A stretch of DNA of 64,000 bases, from assembly GCA_943370175.1 (NCBI GenBank), contig CALRPU020000003.1, positions 1 through 64,000 on the forward strand. The letters run 5' to 3'. The notes under the pieces are model-generated. The model ran no database searches. It was not told the DNA's origin and saw only the letters and a program-made list of their open reading frames with translations. This stretch comes from Ideonella_A intermedia_A. Lineage in GTDB: Bacteria > Pseudomonadota > Gammaproteobacteria > Burkholderiales > Burkholderiaceae_C. Made by a program: the position numbers and the translations under genes. The stretch's first letter is position 1. Each line of letters starts with the position of its first letter. Below, piece by piece: positions 7,725-15,673 of this stretch.

Positions 7725-8786
7725 TCAACGTGAACGCTGGCGTTTCAGGGCCGCTGGTGGCGCGCCGTACAGGCGGATGAAGCTGCGCCGCATGCGTTCG
7801 GGCTGGCCAAAGCCGCAGTCGCGGGCGACCCTTTGGATGGAGACGGCGCCGCTGTCCAGCGCGGCGCGCGCGGCCTCGACCCGCAGGCGTTCCACCGCGC
7901 GGGCCGGGGTGCTGCCGGTCTCGGCGGCGAAGGCGCGAGCGAAGTGCCGCGGGCTCATGCAGGCCTGCTCGGCAAGGTCGGCCACGCGGTGCGGCGCGTC
8001 CAACCGGGCGCGCACGGCGTCCAGCAAGGCGGTGAAGCGGCCGTCGGGCGCCTGCAATGCCAACAGCTCTGAAAACTGAGACTGCCCGCCCGCGCGGCGC
8101 TGCAGCACGACCAGTTGCTGCGCCACGCGGCGCGCCAGCGCGTCGCCCAGGTCGTCGGCGATCAACGCAAGGGCGAGGTCGATGCCGGCGGTGATGCCGG
8201 CCGAGGTCCACACCGGGCCGTCGCGCGTGAAGATGCGGTCGGCGTCCAGGCGCACCTGCGGGAAGCGTTGGCGAAATTCCTCCGTGCGCGACCAGTGCGT
8301 GGTGGCCGCTCGGCCGTCCAGCAGGCCCGCGGCGGCCAGCACCAGGCTGCCGCTGCAGACACTGGCCATGCGAACGGTCGGCGCGCTTGGCACTGCCGAC
8401 GCTGCCGTGGCCCGCCGGGCCGGCGCGAGCGCGGCCGAGGTGGAGGCCATGGATCGCAGCGCGTTCATGGCGGCCTGCGGCCTGGCGCGCGGGCCCCTGC
8501 CCGCCACGCGCCGCAACCAGTCCTGCAGCGGCCCACCGTCCAGCAGCGCGTTCACCCCATCGCCCCCGGACACGACCACGGTGTCGAAGCTGCCCCGCCG
8601 CGGCAGGCCTGCCGCAGGCCAGGCCACGCCCGCTGAGCTGCGCACCGCGCCCGGTTGGGTGGCCACCAGCCGCCAGCGGTAGTGGCCGGGGCACAACGCG
8701 GCGGCCACCTCGAAGGCGGCCAGCGGGCCCGCCACGTCCAGCTGCTGGAAGTCGGGGAACACGACGAAGACGATGCGGTGCGGCAT
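7725..8786 (-). CDS. GlxA-family transcriptional regulator (DJ-1/PfpI domain plus AraC-type HTH)
   Basis: The 353-residue protein has an N-terminal class I glutamine-amidotransferase-like DJ-1/PfpI domain (about 1-225; VFVVFPDFQQLDVAGPLAAF, nucleophile-elbow motif SVCSGSLVLAAAGLLDGR, and TSAGITAGIDLALAL). A C-terminal AraC-type double helix-turn-helix (about 260-350; LAEQACMSPRHFARAF and VARDCGFGQPERMRRSF) follows. It probably binds DNA in response to a small ligand. Between the strand after WLRRVAGRG and the elbow there is an extra segment of about 35 alanine/arginine-rich residues (roughly 100-138) that family members usually lack. Its start faces the start of the DJ-1 protein at 8908, which makes that gene its most likely target. 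Confidence 0.9.
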   Translation of the reverse strand: MPHRIVFVVFPDFQQLDVAGPLAAFEVAAALCPGHYRWRLVATQPGAVRSSAGVAWPAAGLPRRGSFDTVVVSGGDGVNALLDGGPLQDWLRRVAGRGPRARPQAAMNALRSMASTSAALAPARRATAASAVPSAPTVRMASVCSGSLVLAAAGLLDGRAATTHWSRTEEFRQRFPQVRLDADRIFTRDGPVWTSAGITAGIDLALALIADDLGDALARRVAQQLVVLQRRAGGQSQFSELLALQAPDGRFTALLDAVRARLDAPHRVADLAEQACMSPRHFARAFAAETGSTPARAVERLRVEAARAALDSGAVSIQRVARDCGFGQPERMRRSFIRLYGAPPAALKRQRSR

Positions 8787-8846
8787 GGCGGCAGGATGGC
8801 AGAAAACGTGGGATCTTGGTCATTGCCGCCAAAGGGCCGCAGGCCC
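8787..8846. promoter_or_regulatory. inverted repeats between divergent DJ-1 family genes
   Basis: The divergent intergenic region contains GGCGGCA (8787-8793) repeated in inverse as TGCCGCC (8824-8830), arm distance 30 bases, followed by GGGCC-gca-GGCCC (8834-8846). Such dyads are candidate binding sites for the adjacent AraC-type regulator. High G+C makes chance dyads common, so support is weak. Confidence 0.3.
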
Positions 8847-8907
8847 AAGCTGGCGGGCGCCGTCACCGCTGCCCTTCACGGCCTCTCTCACCAGCCCCTT
8901 CACCACC

Positions 8908-9666
8908 ATGACCATGACCCGCCCCCCACAAGAGTTTGCGCAACACACCGAGGCCGCCGATGCACCAGCGCCGGCACCGGCCCCCATCCACGTGGTGTTC
9001 GCCCTGTTCCCCCGCATCACCCAACTGGACTTCACGGGGCCGCACGAGGTGCTGTGGCGCCTGCCCGGCGCGCAGTGCGTGCTGGCGTCCAGCCAGGGCG
9101 GGCGCGTGAGCGCCGACGGCGGCCTGGCCTTCGACACCGTGCCCTTGCACCAGGTGACCCACTGCGACCTGCTGTGCGTGCCCGGGGGCTACGGTGTCAT
9201 CGACGCGCTGGGCGACACGGCCATGCTGCGCGAGCTGGCAAGGCTCGGCAGGGGCGCGCGGCATGTGACGTCGGTGTGCACCGGCTCCTTGTTGCTGGGC
9301 GCGGCCGGCCTGTTGAAAGGTCACCGCGCCGCATGCCATTGGGCCTGGCGCGACCTGCTGGCCGAGTACGAGGGCGTGACGCCCGACCCGGCCCGTGTGG
9401 TTCGGGACGGCCACGTGATCACGGGCGGGGGCGTCACCGCGGGCATCGACCTGGCGCTTGCGGTGGTGGCCGAAGTGTGCGGCGAGGCGACGGCGCGGGC
9501 CGTGCAACTGGGCATCGAATACGCGCCCGCGCCCCCCTTCGACGCGGGCCGGCCGGAGACCGCCGGGCCGGCCGCGGTGGCCGCGGCCCAGGCGCGCTTG
9601 CACCACTTGCGCCCGGACCGCCTGGCGGCGGTGCGGCGGGCGGCCAGGGCCTTGGCCGCCCGCTGA
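8908..9666 (+). CDS. DJ-1/PfpI family protein, isonitrile-hydratase-like
   Basis: The 252-residue single-domain protein has the DJ-1/PfpI fold: VVFALFPRITQLDFTGPHEV at the N-terminus, then LLCVPGGYGV, the nucleophile elbow SVCTGSLLLGAAGLLKGHRA, and GGGVTAGIDLALAVVAE. It resembles the cyclohexyl-isocyanide hydratase (InhA) branch, which hydrates isonitriles to formamides through the elbow cysteine, but many members are uncharacterised. ATG 8908 is chosen because upstream in-frame starts back to 8773 would run into the divergent regulator. ATG 8914 is an alternative. Pairing with a GlxA-type regulator suggests induction by the substrate. Confidence 0.85.
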   Translation: MTMTRPPQEFAQHTEAADAPAPAPAPIHVVFALFPRITQLDFTGPHEVLWRLPGAQCVLASSQGGRVSADGGLAFDTVPLHQVTHCDLLCVPGGYGVIDALGDTAMLRELARLGRGARHVTSVCTGSLLLGAAGLLKGHRAACHWAWRDLLAEYEGVTPDPARVVRDGHVITGGGVTAGIDLALAVVAEVCGEATARAVQLGIEYAPAPPFDAGRPETAGPAAVAAAQARLHHLRPDRLAAVRRAARALAAR

Positions 9667-9812
9667 GGGGTTGGGGGACGCCCGGGTGTCGAGCGACCCA
9701 TCCCACTCAGGGTCGTCATGGGGCACAGTGGCCTCGCTTGACGCACCAGCCAACGCGCCCAGAGCGTTCAGGCACCGGCACCGGCATCGGTCCAGCCGCG
9801 GGCTCAGTCCCT

Positions 9813-11084
9813 TCACCCCAGCAAGGCCGCCTCCAGCATCGACACGGCCTGGTCCGCCTCGTCCGCACTGAGGGTCAGCGCCGGCATCAGCCGCAGGCGG
9901 TGCGGCCGCACCGGGTTGATCAGCAGACCCGGTCGGGCGCCGTCGGTGCTGGCCTGCTGGCGCAGGGCCTCGGCCAGCGCGGCGGCATTGCGGTCGGCGG
10001 GCAGGTCCATTGCCAGCAGCAGGCCGCGCCCATGCACCGGCCCAACCCCCAGCCGCGACGCGAGCCGCGCCAGCCCGCGGCGCAGCTGTTCGCCGCGCCG
10101 TTCGACCTGCTGGCAGAAGCCCGGCGCCGCCGCCACGTTGAGCACCGCCAGCGCCGCAGCGCTGGTCAGCGCGTTGCCGTTGTAGGTGCCACCCTGGTCG
10201 CCGGGCGCGAAGCAGCACACGGCGTCGCTCGCGAGCACCGCGCCCACGGGCACGCCGCCGCCCAGCCCCTTGCCCAGCGTCATCACGTCCGGCCGCACGC
10301 CGCTGTGCTGCCAGGCCCACAAGCGCCCGGTGCGGGCCACGCCGGTCTGCACCTCGTCGAACATCAACAACAGGCCGTGCGCGTTGCACAGCGCGCGCAA
10401 CTCGTGCAGGAAGGCGTCCTCGGCCTCGATCACGCCCGCCTCGCCTTGAATCGGCTCCACCAGCACTGCCACCGTGCTCGGGCCCACCAACGCCCGCACG
10501 CTGTCGATGTCGTTGAGGCGGGCCTTCGGGAAGCCGGGCACCTGGGGCGCGAACAGCGTGTCGAAGCCCGGCTTGCCGCTGGCGCTCATGGTGGCCAGGC
10601 TGCGGCCGTGAAAGGCATGGGCGAAGGTGATGACCTCGAAGGCGCCACCGCGGTGCACTTGGCCGAACTTGCGGGCCATTTTGATGGCGCCCTCGTTGGC
10701 TTCGGCGCCGCTGCTGGTGATGAAGCTGCGTGACAGGCCGCTGAGTTGCCCCAACCGATGCGCCAACGCGATGGCCTGGTCGTTGTAATAGCCCGGACCC
10801 GCCTGCAGCAGCCGCCCGGACTGGCGCACCAGCGCTTGCGTCAGCACCGCGGGCGCGTGGCCCAGCGTGTTGACGGCCCAGCCCTGCACGAGGTCCAGGC
10901 AGCGGCGGCCGTCGGCGTCCCACAGCCAGCTGCCCTCGCCGTGGGTGAAGACGGTGGGCGGGCGCACGGCAACGTTCATCAGCGCGTCCACGGGGTAGCG
11001 CGCGATGGCGCGTGGCGGTGCAGCGGCGGGCACCGCCGGGTCGGGGCCTGAGGGCGTGGTGGCTGCGGTGGCAGTGGCGGTCAT
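9813..11084 (-). CDS. argD: acetylornithine aminotransferase-type class III transaminase
   Basis: This 423-residue PLP enzyme would convert N-acetylornithine and 2-oxoglutarate to N-acetylglutamate semialdehyde and glutamate in arginine synthesis. Class III features are visible: SSGAEANEGAIKMAR, HAFHGRSLATMSASGKPGF, EPIQGEAGV, LLMFDEVQTGVARTG (the PLP-contacting Asp) and TLGKGLGGGVPVGA with the Schiff-base lysine. The ATG at 11084 has the good ribosome-binding sequence GAAGGGAA upstream. It is not linked to other arg genes, and related class III transaminases acting on succinylornithine, GABA or beta-alanine cannot be fully excluded. Confidence 0.85.
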   Translation of the reverse strand: MTATATAATTPSGPDPAVPAAAPPRAIARYPVDALMNVAVRPPTVFTHGEGSWLWDADGRRCLDLVQGWAVNTLGHAPAVLTQALVRQSGRLLQAGPGYYNDQAIALAHRLGQLSGLSRSFITSSGAEANEGAIKMARKFGQVHRGGAFEVITFAHAFHGRSLATMSASGKPGFDTLFAPQVPGFPKARLNDIDSVRALVGPSTVAVLVEPIQGEAGVIEAEDAFLHELRALCNAHGLLLMFDEVQTGVARTGRLWAWQHSGVRPDVMTLGKGLGGGVPVGAVLASDAVCCFAPGDQGGTYNGNALTSAAALAVLNVAAAPGFCQQVERRGEQLRRGLARLASRLGVGPVHGRGLLLAMDLPADRNAAALAEALRQQASTDGARPGLLINPVRPHRLRLMPALTLSADEADQAVSMLEAALLG

Positions 11085-11396
11085 GGCGTCGTTCCCTTCA
11101 TGGGGTGTTGGAAAACGAAGACCGGCGAGAACACCTCTGAACCGTTGCGCCAGGGGGGCATGGCCTCGGCCCACCACCCCCAACGAAAAATGCCACGAGG
11201 GGTCTCGTGGCCTTCAACAGTGAACGCTGGCCTCAGCGCTCGGGCAGGACGAAACCGCTCAACATCGACGTCGAGAGGCTCGTCGGACGCAGGCCCGGGC
11301 GGTGGTGGTCAAGAGAAATGCATTCACGACGTTGAGCTTAGCGGAACCTCGGCACAAAGGCTGTTGCGTGAGGGCGTCAATCGACGTCAACCGAGG
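11085..11396. other. intergenic region upstream of argD-type gene
   Basis: This stretch of 312 bases lies between two minus-strand genes. It contains the terminator of the VOC-protein gene (11186-11211) and, to its left, the presumed promoter of the aminotransferase gene. No credible additional gene was seen. Confidence 0.5.
11186..11211 (-). terminator. rho-independent terminator of the VOC-protein gene
   Basis: Positions 11192-11199 (GCCACGAG) and 11204-11211 (CTCGTGGC) form a perfect 8-bp stem with a 4-base loop. Read on the minus strand, the stem is followed by ATTTTT (11191-11186). This is a canonical intrinsic terminator for minus-strand transcription coming from 11816. Confidence 0.8.
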
Positions 11397-11816
11397 TCAC
11401 CACGCGCCGATGTTGGGCATCGACACCCACGGCTCGGCCGGTGGCAGCGGCTGCCCGGCCTGCAGCAGTTCCACCGAAATGTTGTCCGGCGAGCGAACGA
11501 AGGCCATGCGGCCATCGCGCGGCGGCCGGTTGATGGTGACGCCGTGGTCCATGAGGCGCTGGCACGCGGCATAGATGTCGTCGACCGCGTAGGCCAGGTG
11601 CCCGAAGTTGCGGCCGCCGGTGTAGGTCTCGGGGTCCCAGTTGAAGGTCAGTTCCACCTGGGCCTGGCTGTCGCCTGGCGCAGCCAGGAAGGCCAGCGTG
11701 AAACGGCCTTGCGGCACCTCGCGGATGTTCAGAACCTCCAGGCCCAGCGCGTCGCTGTAGAAGCGGATGGAAGCTTCGAGGTCGGTGACTCTCACCATGG
11801 TGTGCAGGTATTTCAT
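11397..11816 (-). CDS. VOC-family glyoxalase/dioxygenase-like protein
   Basis: The 139-residue protein has two beta-alpha-beta-beta-beta modules. It starts MKYLHTMVRVTDLEASIRFY like lactoylglutathione lyases. The metal-ligand positions are His6 of LHTMV, Glu in QVELTFN, His in FGHLAYAV and Glu in ISVELLQ, the usual H/E/H/E quartet of glyoxalase I. It therefore probably detoxifies methylglyoxal-glutathione or acts on a related substrate. It is transcribed away from the ABM-domain gene, with a perfect inverted repeat between them and its own terminator downstream. Confidence 0.82.
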   Translation of the reverse strand: MKYLHTMVRVTDLEASIRFYSDALGLEVLNIREVPQGRFTLAFLAAPGDSQAQVELTFNWDPETYTGGRNFGHLAYAVDDIYAACQRLMDHGVTINRPPRDGRMAFVRSPDNISVELLQAGQPLPPAEPWVSMPNIGAW

Positions 11817-11857
11817 GGCGGAATGATGCTTGAAGCCGGCGCACCGTGCACGAAGGC

Positions 11858-11879
11858 TGGGTCAAACTACGGTGACCCA
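11858..11879. promoter_or_regulatory. perfect inverted repeat, candidate operator of a divergent pair
   Basis: TGGGTCA (11858-11864) and TGACCCA (11873-11879) are perfect inverted arms of 7 bases around an 8-base spacer. They lie in the 89-base gap between the starts of the VOC gene (11816) and the ABM gene (11906). The spacing of half-sites (15 bases centre to centre) suits a dimeric regulator. No regulator gene is adjacent. Confidence 0.5.
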
Positions 11880-11905
11880 ACACCCAGGCCCGAAGGACCC
11901 TCGCC

Positions 11906-12211
11906 ATGATTCTTGAAGTTGCCGACATCCGCATCACCCCAGGCCGCCAGGCCGAATTCGAGGCGGCCATCGCCCTGGGCACCTCCACGGTGATTGCCAA
12001 GGCCGAGGGCTACCTTGGCCACCGCGTGCAAAAAGGCGTGGAGTCGCCAGAGCGCTACCTGTTGTTCGTGCACTGGGCCACGCTGGAGGACCACACGGTG
12101 AGGTTCCGCGGCGGGCCGTTGTTCGCGCAGTGGCGCGCCATCGTCGGGCCGTTCTTCGCCGGGCCTCCCAGCGTCGAGCACTTTGAATTGCTGCTCAGCG
12201 CCGACGCGTGA
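11906..12211 (+). CDS. antibiotic biosynthesis monooxygenase (ABM) domain protein
   Basis: The 101-residue protein has the dimeric ferredoxin-like fold of the ABM family: MILEVADIRITPGRQAEFEA at the start, then YLLFVHWATLEDHT and FRGGPLFAQWR. Members are cofactor-free monooxygenases of quinols or haem-degrading enzymes, and many are of unknown role. Substrate cannot be inferred here. Divergent transcription from the glyoxalase-like gene across a shared inverted repeat suggests joint control. Confidence 0.8.
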   Translation: MILEVADIRITPGRQAEFEAAIALGTSTVIAKAEGYLGHRVQKGVESPERYLLFVHWATLEDHTVRFRGGPLFAQWRAIVGPFFAGPPSVEHFELLLSADA

Positions 12212-12333
12212 CGGTGGGTGCGCTGTCCATACCCTGTCGCGTGGGTCGGGCTTGCCGGTCCGGCCTGGGCAGCCGTGGGCCAAGTCCCTAGCATCATTGC
12301 TTGCAGTTCACCGACAACATCAGGAGCACGACG

Positions 12334-12837
12334 ATGGCCCAGCTCAATGTGAACGGCGTGGTACGCGAGTACGACGCCGAAGCCGACACCCCTTTGTTGT
12401 GGGTGCTGCGTGAACAACTCGGATTGACCGGCACCAAGTATGGCTGCGGCGTGGCCCAGTGTGGCGCCTGCACGGTGCACATCGACGGCGTGCCCACCCG
12501 CAGCTGCGTACGGCCAGCGTCGACCGTGGGGGCAACCGAGAAAGTGGTGACCATCGAGGGCCTGTCGCCCGATGGCTCGCACCCGGTGCAAAAGGCCTGG
12601 GCCGCGCTGGACGTGCCCCAATGCGGGTATTGCCAATGCGGCATGGTGATGGCGGCCACGGCGCTGCTGAAGGCCAAGCCCAACCCCACCGACGCCGACA
12701 TCAACGAGGCCATCACCAACATCTGCCGCTGCGGCACGTACAACCGGGTGCGCGCGGCGATCAAGCTGGTCGCCAAGGGCGGCGATGCACTGCGCGCCAA
12801 GGCCGAGAGCGCCACCACCGACGGGAGGCTCGCATGA
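12334..12837 (+). CDS. molybdenum hydroxylase small subunit, two [2Fe-2S] clusters (IorA type)
   Basis: The 167-residue subunit has a plant-type ferredoxin domain (KYGCGVAQCGACTVH, then SC) and a helical second [2Fe-2S] domain (PQCGYCQCGMVM and NICRCGTY). It matches isoquinoline 1-oxidoreductase alpha and aldehyde/xanthine dehydrogenase iron-sulfur subunits. It carries electrons from the molybdenum centre of its partner. ATG 12334 is preceded by AGGAG (12322-12326); a TTG at 12301 would only add unlikely residues. It overlaps the next gene by ATGA. A TAGCAT -10-like box lies at 12289-12294. There is no FAD subunit gene, which is typical of the two-subunit IorAB type. Confidence 0.9.
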   Translation: MAQLNVNGVVREYDAEADTPLLWVLREQLGLTGTKYGCGVAQCGACTVHIDGVPTRSCVRPASTVGATEKVVTIEGLSPDGSHPVQKAWAALDVPQCGYCQCGMVMAATALLKAKPNPTDADINEAITNICRCGTYNRVRAAIKLVAKGGDALRAKAESATTDGRLA

Positions 12838-15041
12838 GCGCCGCCGTGCAAGACACCGCCGGCGCGGTGAACCCCTCGCGCCGCCGCTTTCTCGGCAGCA
12901 CCGTGGCCACGGCCGGCGCGCTGAGCATCGGCTTTCACGTGCCCTTTCTGGCCGGCGAAGCGCAGGCCCAGGGCACGGCCGCCACGCCGGAGCTGAACGC
13001 CTGGGTGGTGGTCAAGCCCGACGACACGGTGATCATCCGCATTGCCCGCTCGGAGATGGGCCAGGGCTCGCTGACGGGCCTGGCGCAGCTGGTCGCCGAG
13101 GAACTGGACTGCGATTGGCGCAAGGTCACCACCGAATACCCGACGCCCGGCCAGAACCTGGCGCGCAACCGCGCCTGGGGCAACTTCAGCACCGGCGGCA
13201 GCCGGGGCATCCGCGAGTCGCACGACTACGTGCGCAAGGGCGGCGCCGCGGCCCGGATGATGCTGGTGCAGGCCGCCGCCAACGAGTGGAAGGTGCCCGT
13301 GACGGAATGCCGCGCCACGGCCGGCGTGGTCACCCACGGCGCCTCCGGCCGCAGCCTGCGCTATGGGCAACTGGTGGCGGCGGCCAGCGCGCTGCCGGTG
13401 CCCACCGAGGTGGCGCTGAAGGACCCGAAGGACTGGAAGATCGCCGGCAAGTCGCTGAAGCGGCTGGACACCGTCGAGAAGCTGACCGGCGTCCAGGTCT
13501 ACGGCACCGACCTGAAGCTGCCCGGCATGCTGAACGCGGCCATCAAGGACTGCCCCGTGTTTGGCGGCAAGGTCAAGGGCTACGACGAGGCCGCGGTGCT
13601 GAAGCGCCCTGGCGTCAAGAAGGTGGTGCGCGTGGGCGACAGCGCGGTGGCGGTGATTGCCGACACCTGGTGGCGCGCCAAGACCGCGGTCGAGTCGATG
13701 AAGATCGACTACGACCTGGGCCCGAACGCCAGCATGTCCAGCGCCAGCATCGCCGAGATGCTGAAAGCCGGCCTGGACGCCAAGGACGCGGTCGTGGGCA
13801 ACCAGGTGGGCGACGCGCCAGCGGCGATCGCGGCATCGACGCGAAAGATCGAGGCGGTCTACGGCTACCCCTTCCAAAACCACGCCACGATGGAGCCGAT
13901 GAACGCCACCGCGCGCTACACGGCCGAGCGCTGCGAGGTGTGGACGCCCACGCAGAACGGCGAGGCGGCGCTGGCCGCGGCGGCCGAGGCCTCGGGCCTG
14001 CCGCCGGCGAAGTGCGAGGTCTACAAGATCCACCTGGGCGGCGGCTTCGGGCGGCGCGGCGCGGTGCACGACTGGGTGCGCCAGGCGGTGGTCATCGCCA
14101 AGGAAATGCCGGGCGTGCCGGTCAAGCTGATCTGGTCGCGCGAAGAAGACATGCTGCACGGCCGGTACCACCCAGTCACCCAGTGCAAGCTGGTCGCCGG
14201 GTTGGACGCCAAGGGCGAGCTCACCGGGCTGCACATGCGCATCTCCGGCCAGTCCATCCTGGCCGGGGTGTTTCCGCAGATGGTCAAGGACGGCAAGGAC
14301 CCGGTGGTGTTCCAGGGCCTGAACCCGCCCGGGCCGGAGGCGTCGATCGGCTACACCTTCCCGACGCTGCTGGTCGACCACGCCATGCGCAACCCGGCGG
14401 TGCCACCGGGCTTTTGGCGCGGGGTCAACCTGAACCAGAACGCGATCTACCTGGAATGCTTCCTCGACGAAGTCGCCCACGCCACACGCCAGGACCCGCT
14501 GGCCCTGCGCCGCAAGCTGATGGCGCAGCACCCCAAGCACCTCGCGGTGCTGAACGCCGCGGCCGAGCGCATTGGCTGGGACAAGCCCGCACCGGCCGGC
14601 GTGTTCCGCGGCATCGCGCAGACCATGGGCTTTGGCAGCTACGTCGCGGCGGCGGCCGAGGTGTCGGTCAGCGCCGAGGGCAAGCTCAAGATCCACCGCA
14701 TCGTGGCGGCCACCGACCCGGGTCACGCCTTGAACCCGCAACAGATCGAGGCGCAGGTCGAGGGCAGCTTTGCCTACGGCTTGTCGGCGGCGCTGTTCGG
14801 CGAGTGCACGGTGAAGGACGGCCGCATTGAGCAGGAAAACTTCAACACCTACCCGGTGGTGAAGATGGAGCACATGCCGCCGGTCGAAACGGTGATCGTC
14901 GCCAGCGGCGGCTTCTGGGGCGGTGTGGGCGAACCGACGATTGCGGTGGCCGCACCCGCGGTGTTGAACGCGGTCTTCGCCGCCACCGGCAAGCGCATCC
15001 GCACCCTGCCGCTGAAGGACCAGGACATCCGCAAGGCATGA
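12834..15041 (+). CDS. molybdopterin-binding hydroxylase large subunit (IorB type), Tat-exported
   Basis: The 735-residue large subunit of a xanthine-dehydrogenase-family enzyme has a Tat signal (SRRRFLGSTVATAG and an AQA-like cleavage region near residue 45). This is followed by a duplicated aldehyde-oxidase/xanthine-dehydrogenase molybdopterin domain (IARSEMGQGSLTGLAQLVAEE, GGGFGRRGAVHD, PPGFWRGVN, and GGVGEPTIAVAAPA with the conserved catalytic Glu). It hydroxylates an unidentified N-heterocycle or aldehyde in the periplasm, taking oxygen from water. It starts inside the stop of the small subunit (ATGA), and the ORF of the soxX-like gene in turn starts at its own stop. This makes the enzyme part of the sox unit. 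Confidence 0.9.
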   Translation: MSAAVQDTAGAVNPSRRRFLGSTVATAGALSIGFHVPFLAGEAQAQGTAATPELNAWVVVKPDDTVIIRIARSEMGQGSLTGLAQLVAEELDCDWRKVTTEYPTPGQNLARNRAWGNFSTGGSRGIRESHDYVRKGGAAARMMLVQAAANEWKVPVTECRATAGVVTHGASGRSLRYGQLVAAASALPVPTEVALKDPKDWKIAGKSLKRLDTVEKLTGVQVYGTDLKLPGMLNAAIKDCPVFGGKVKGYDEAAVLKRPGVKKVVRVGDSAVAVIADTWWRAKTAVESMKIDYDLGPNASMSSASIAEMLKAGLDAKDAVVGNQVGDAPAAIAASTRKIEAVYGYPFQNHATMEPMNATARYTAERCEVWTPTQNGEAALAAAAEASGLPPAKCEVYKIHLGGGFGRRGAVHDWVRQAVVIAKEMPGVPVKLIWSREEDMLHGRYHPVTQCKLVAGLDAKGELTGLHMRISGQSILAGVFPQMVKDGKDPVVFQGLNPPGPEASIGYTFPTLLVDHAMRNPAVPPGFWRGVNLNQNAIYLECFLDEVAHATRQDPLALRRKLMAQHPKHLAVLNAAAERIGWDKPAPAGVFRGIAQTMGFGSYVAAAAEVSVSAEGKLKIHRIVAATDPGHALNPQQIEAQVEGSFAYGLSAALFGECTVKDGRIEQENFNTYPVVKMEHMPPVETVIVASGGFWGGVGEPTIAVAAPAVLNAVFAATGKRIRTLPLKDQDIRKA

Positions 15042-15085
15042 GGCCGGCTGGCCCCGTGGTCGGGACTGGCACCAGGGCAAAGGCG

Positions 15086-15613
15086 ATGGGCCAGGCAGTC
15101 GCCTGGGCCTTGGTCCATGGCCTGGCTTGGGCCGGGGTCGCCTGCGCGGGCCAGGGCCAGGCAGACCCAACGGCCTTGCCGTCGCAAAAGTCGATGTCGA
15201 CGTCGGTGGCTTCGGCACCTGCCCCTGCCGTGACCCCTCACGTCATCGCTGGCGACGCCATCGACCAGCCACTGGCGGGTCTTGTCGGCGATGCCGAACG
15301 CGGCCGCGCGGTGGTGGTGAATCGCCGGGAGGGCCTGTGCCTGCTCTGCCACAGCGGGCCCTTTCCGGAGGAGCGCTTCCAGGGCAACCTGGCCCCCAGC
15401 CTGGCCGGCGCTGGTGCCCGCTGGAGCGCCGGGCAGCTGCGTTTGCGCCTGGTGGATCCGTCGCGGGGGAACCCGGCGACGGTGATGCCGTCCTACCACC
15501 GGGTGGACGGCTTGAACCAAGTCGCGGCCGGTCTGCGTGGCAAGCCCCTGTTCACCGCCCAGCAGGTGGAGGACGTGGTCGCGTTCCTGCAAACGCTGCG
15601 CAGCCCGCCTTGA
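15086..15613 (+). CDS. soxX: c-type cytochrome SoxX
   Basis: The protein has 175 residues. It has a Sec-type signal (MGQAVAWALVHGLAWAGVAC), a single haem site CLLCH near residue 87, and the distal Met in TVMPSYHRV. The C-terminal helix is FTAQQVEDVVAFLQTL. This is the monohaem subunit that pairs with SoxA to oxidise thiosulfate onto the SoxY cysteine. The frame is open back to an ATG at 15038 that overlaps the IorB stop (ATGA) and would give 191 residues. I prefer 15086 because it gives a compact signal peptide, but the coupled start is also credible. Confidence 0.85.
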   Translation: MGQAVAWALVHGLAWAGVACAGQGQADPTALPSQKSMSTSVASAPAPAVTPHVIAGDAIDQPLAGLVGDAERGRAVVVNRREGLCLLCHSGPFPEERFQGNLAPSLAGAGARWSAGQLRLRLVDPSRGNPATVMPSYHRVDGLNQVAAGLRGKPLFTAQQVEDVVAFLQTLRSPP

Positions 15614-15673
15614 GGCGATGGTTCGATGTCCTGCTGTCCTGATGTCCTGCTGACCCACCCCCCCCTTGACGCC

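Noticed and set aside
9694..9715. CGACCC/GGGTCG dyad between the DJ-1 gene and argD
   Set aside because: It is only six base pairs with a 10-base loop and no T-run; such dyads are expected by chance at this G+C content.
8655..10733. 692-codon plus-strand open frame across three genes
   Set aside because: It overlaps DJ-1, the intergenic region and the antisense of the aminotransferase, and shows only composition-driven repeats.
12294..15218. 974-codon minus-strand open frame opposite the Mo hydroxylase genes
   Set aside because: It is a shadow of high-G+C codon bias. Its translation is Arg/His/Gly-rich low-complexity sequence without any domain, while the plus strand encodes clear IorA/IorB proteins.
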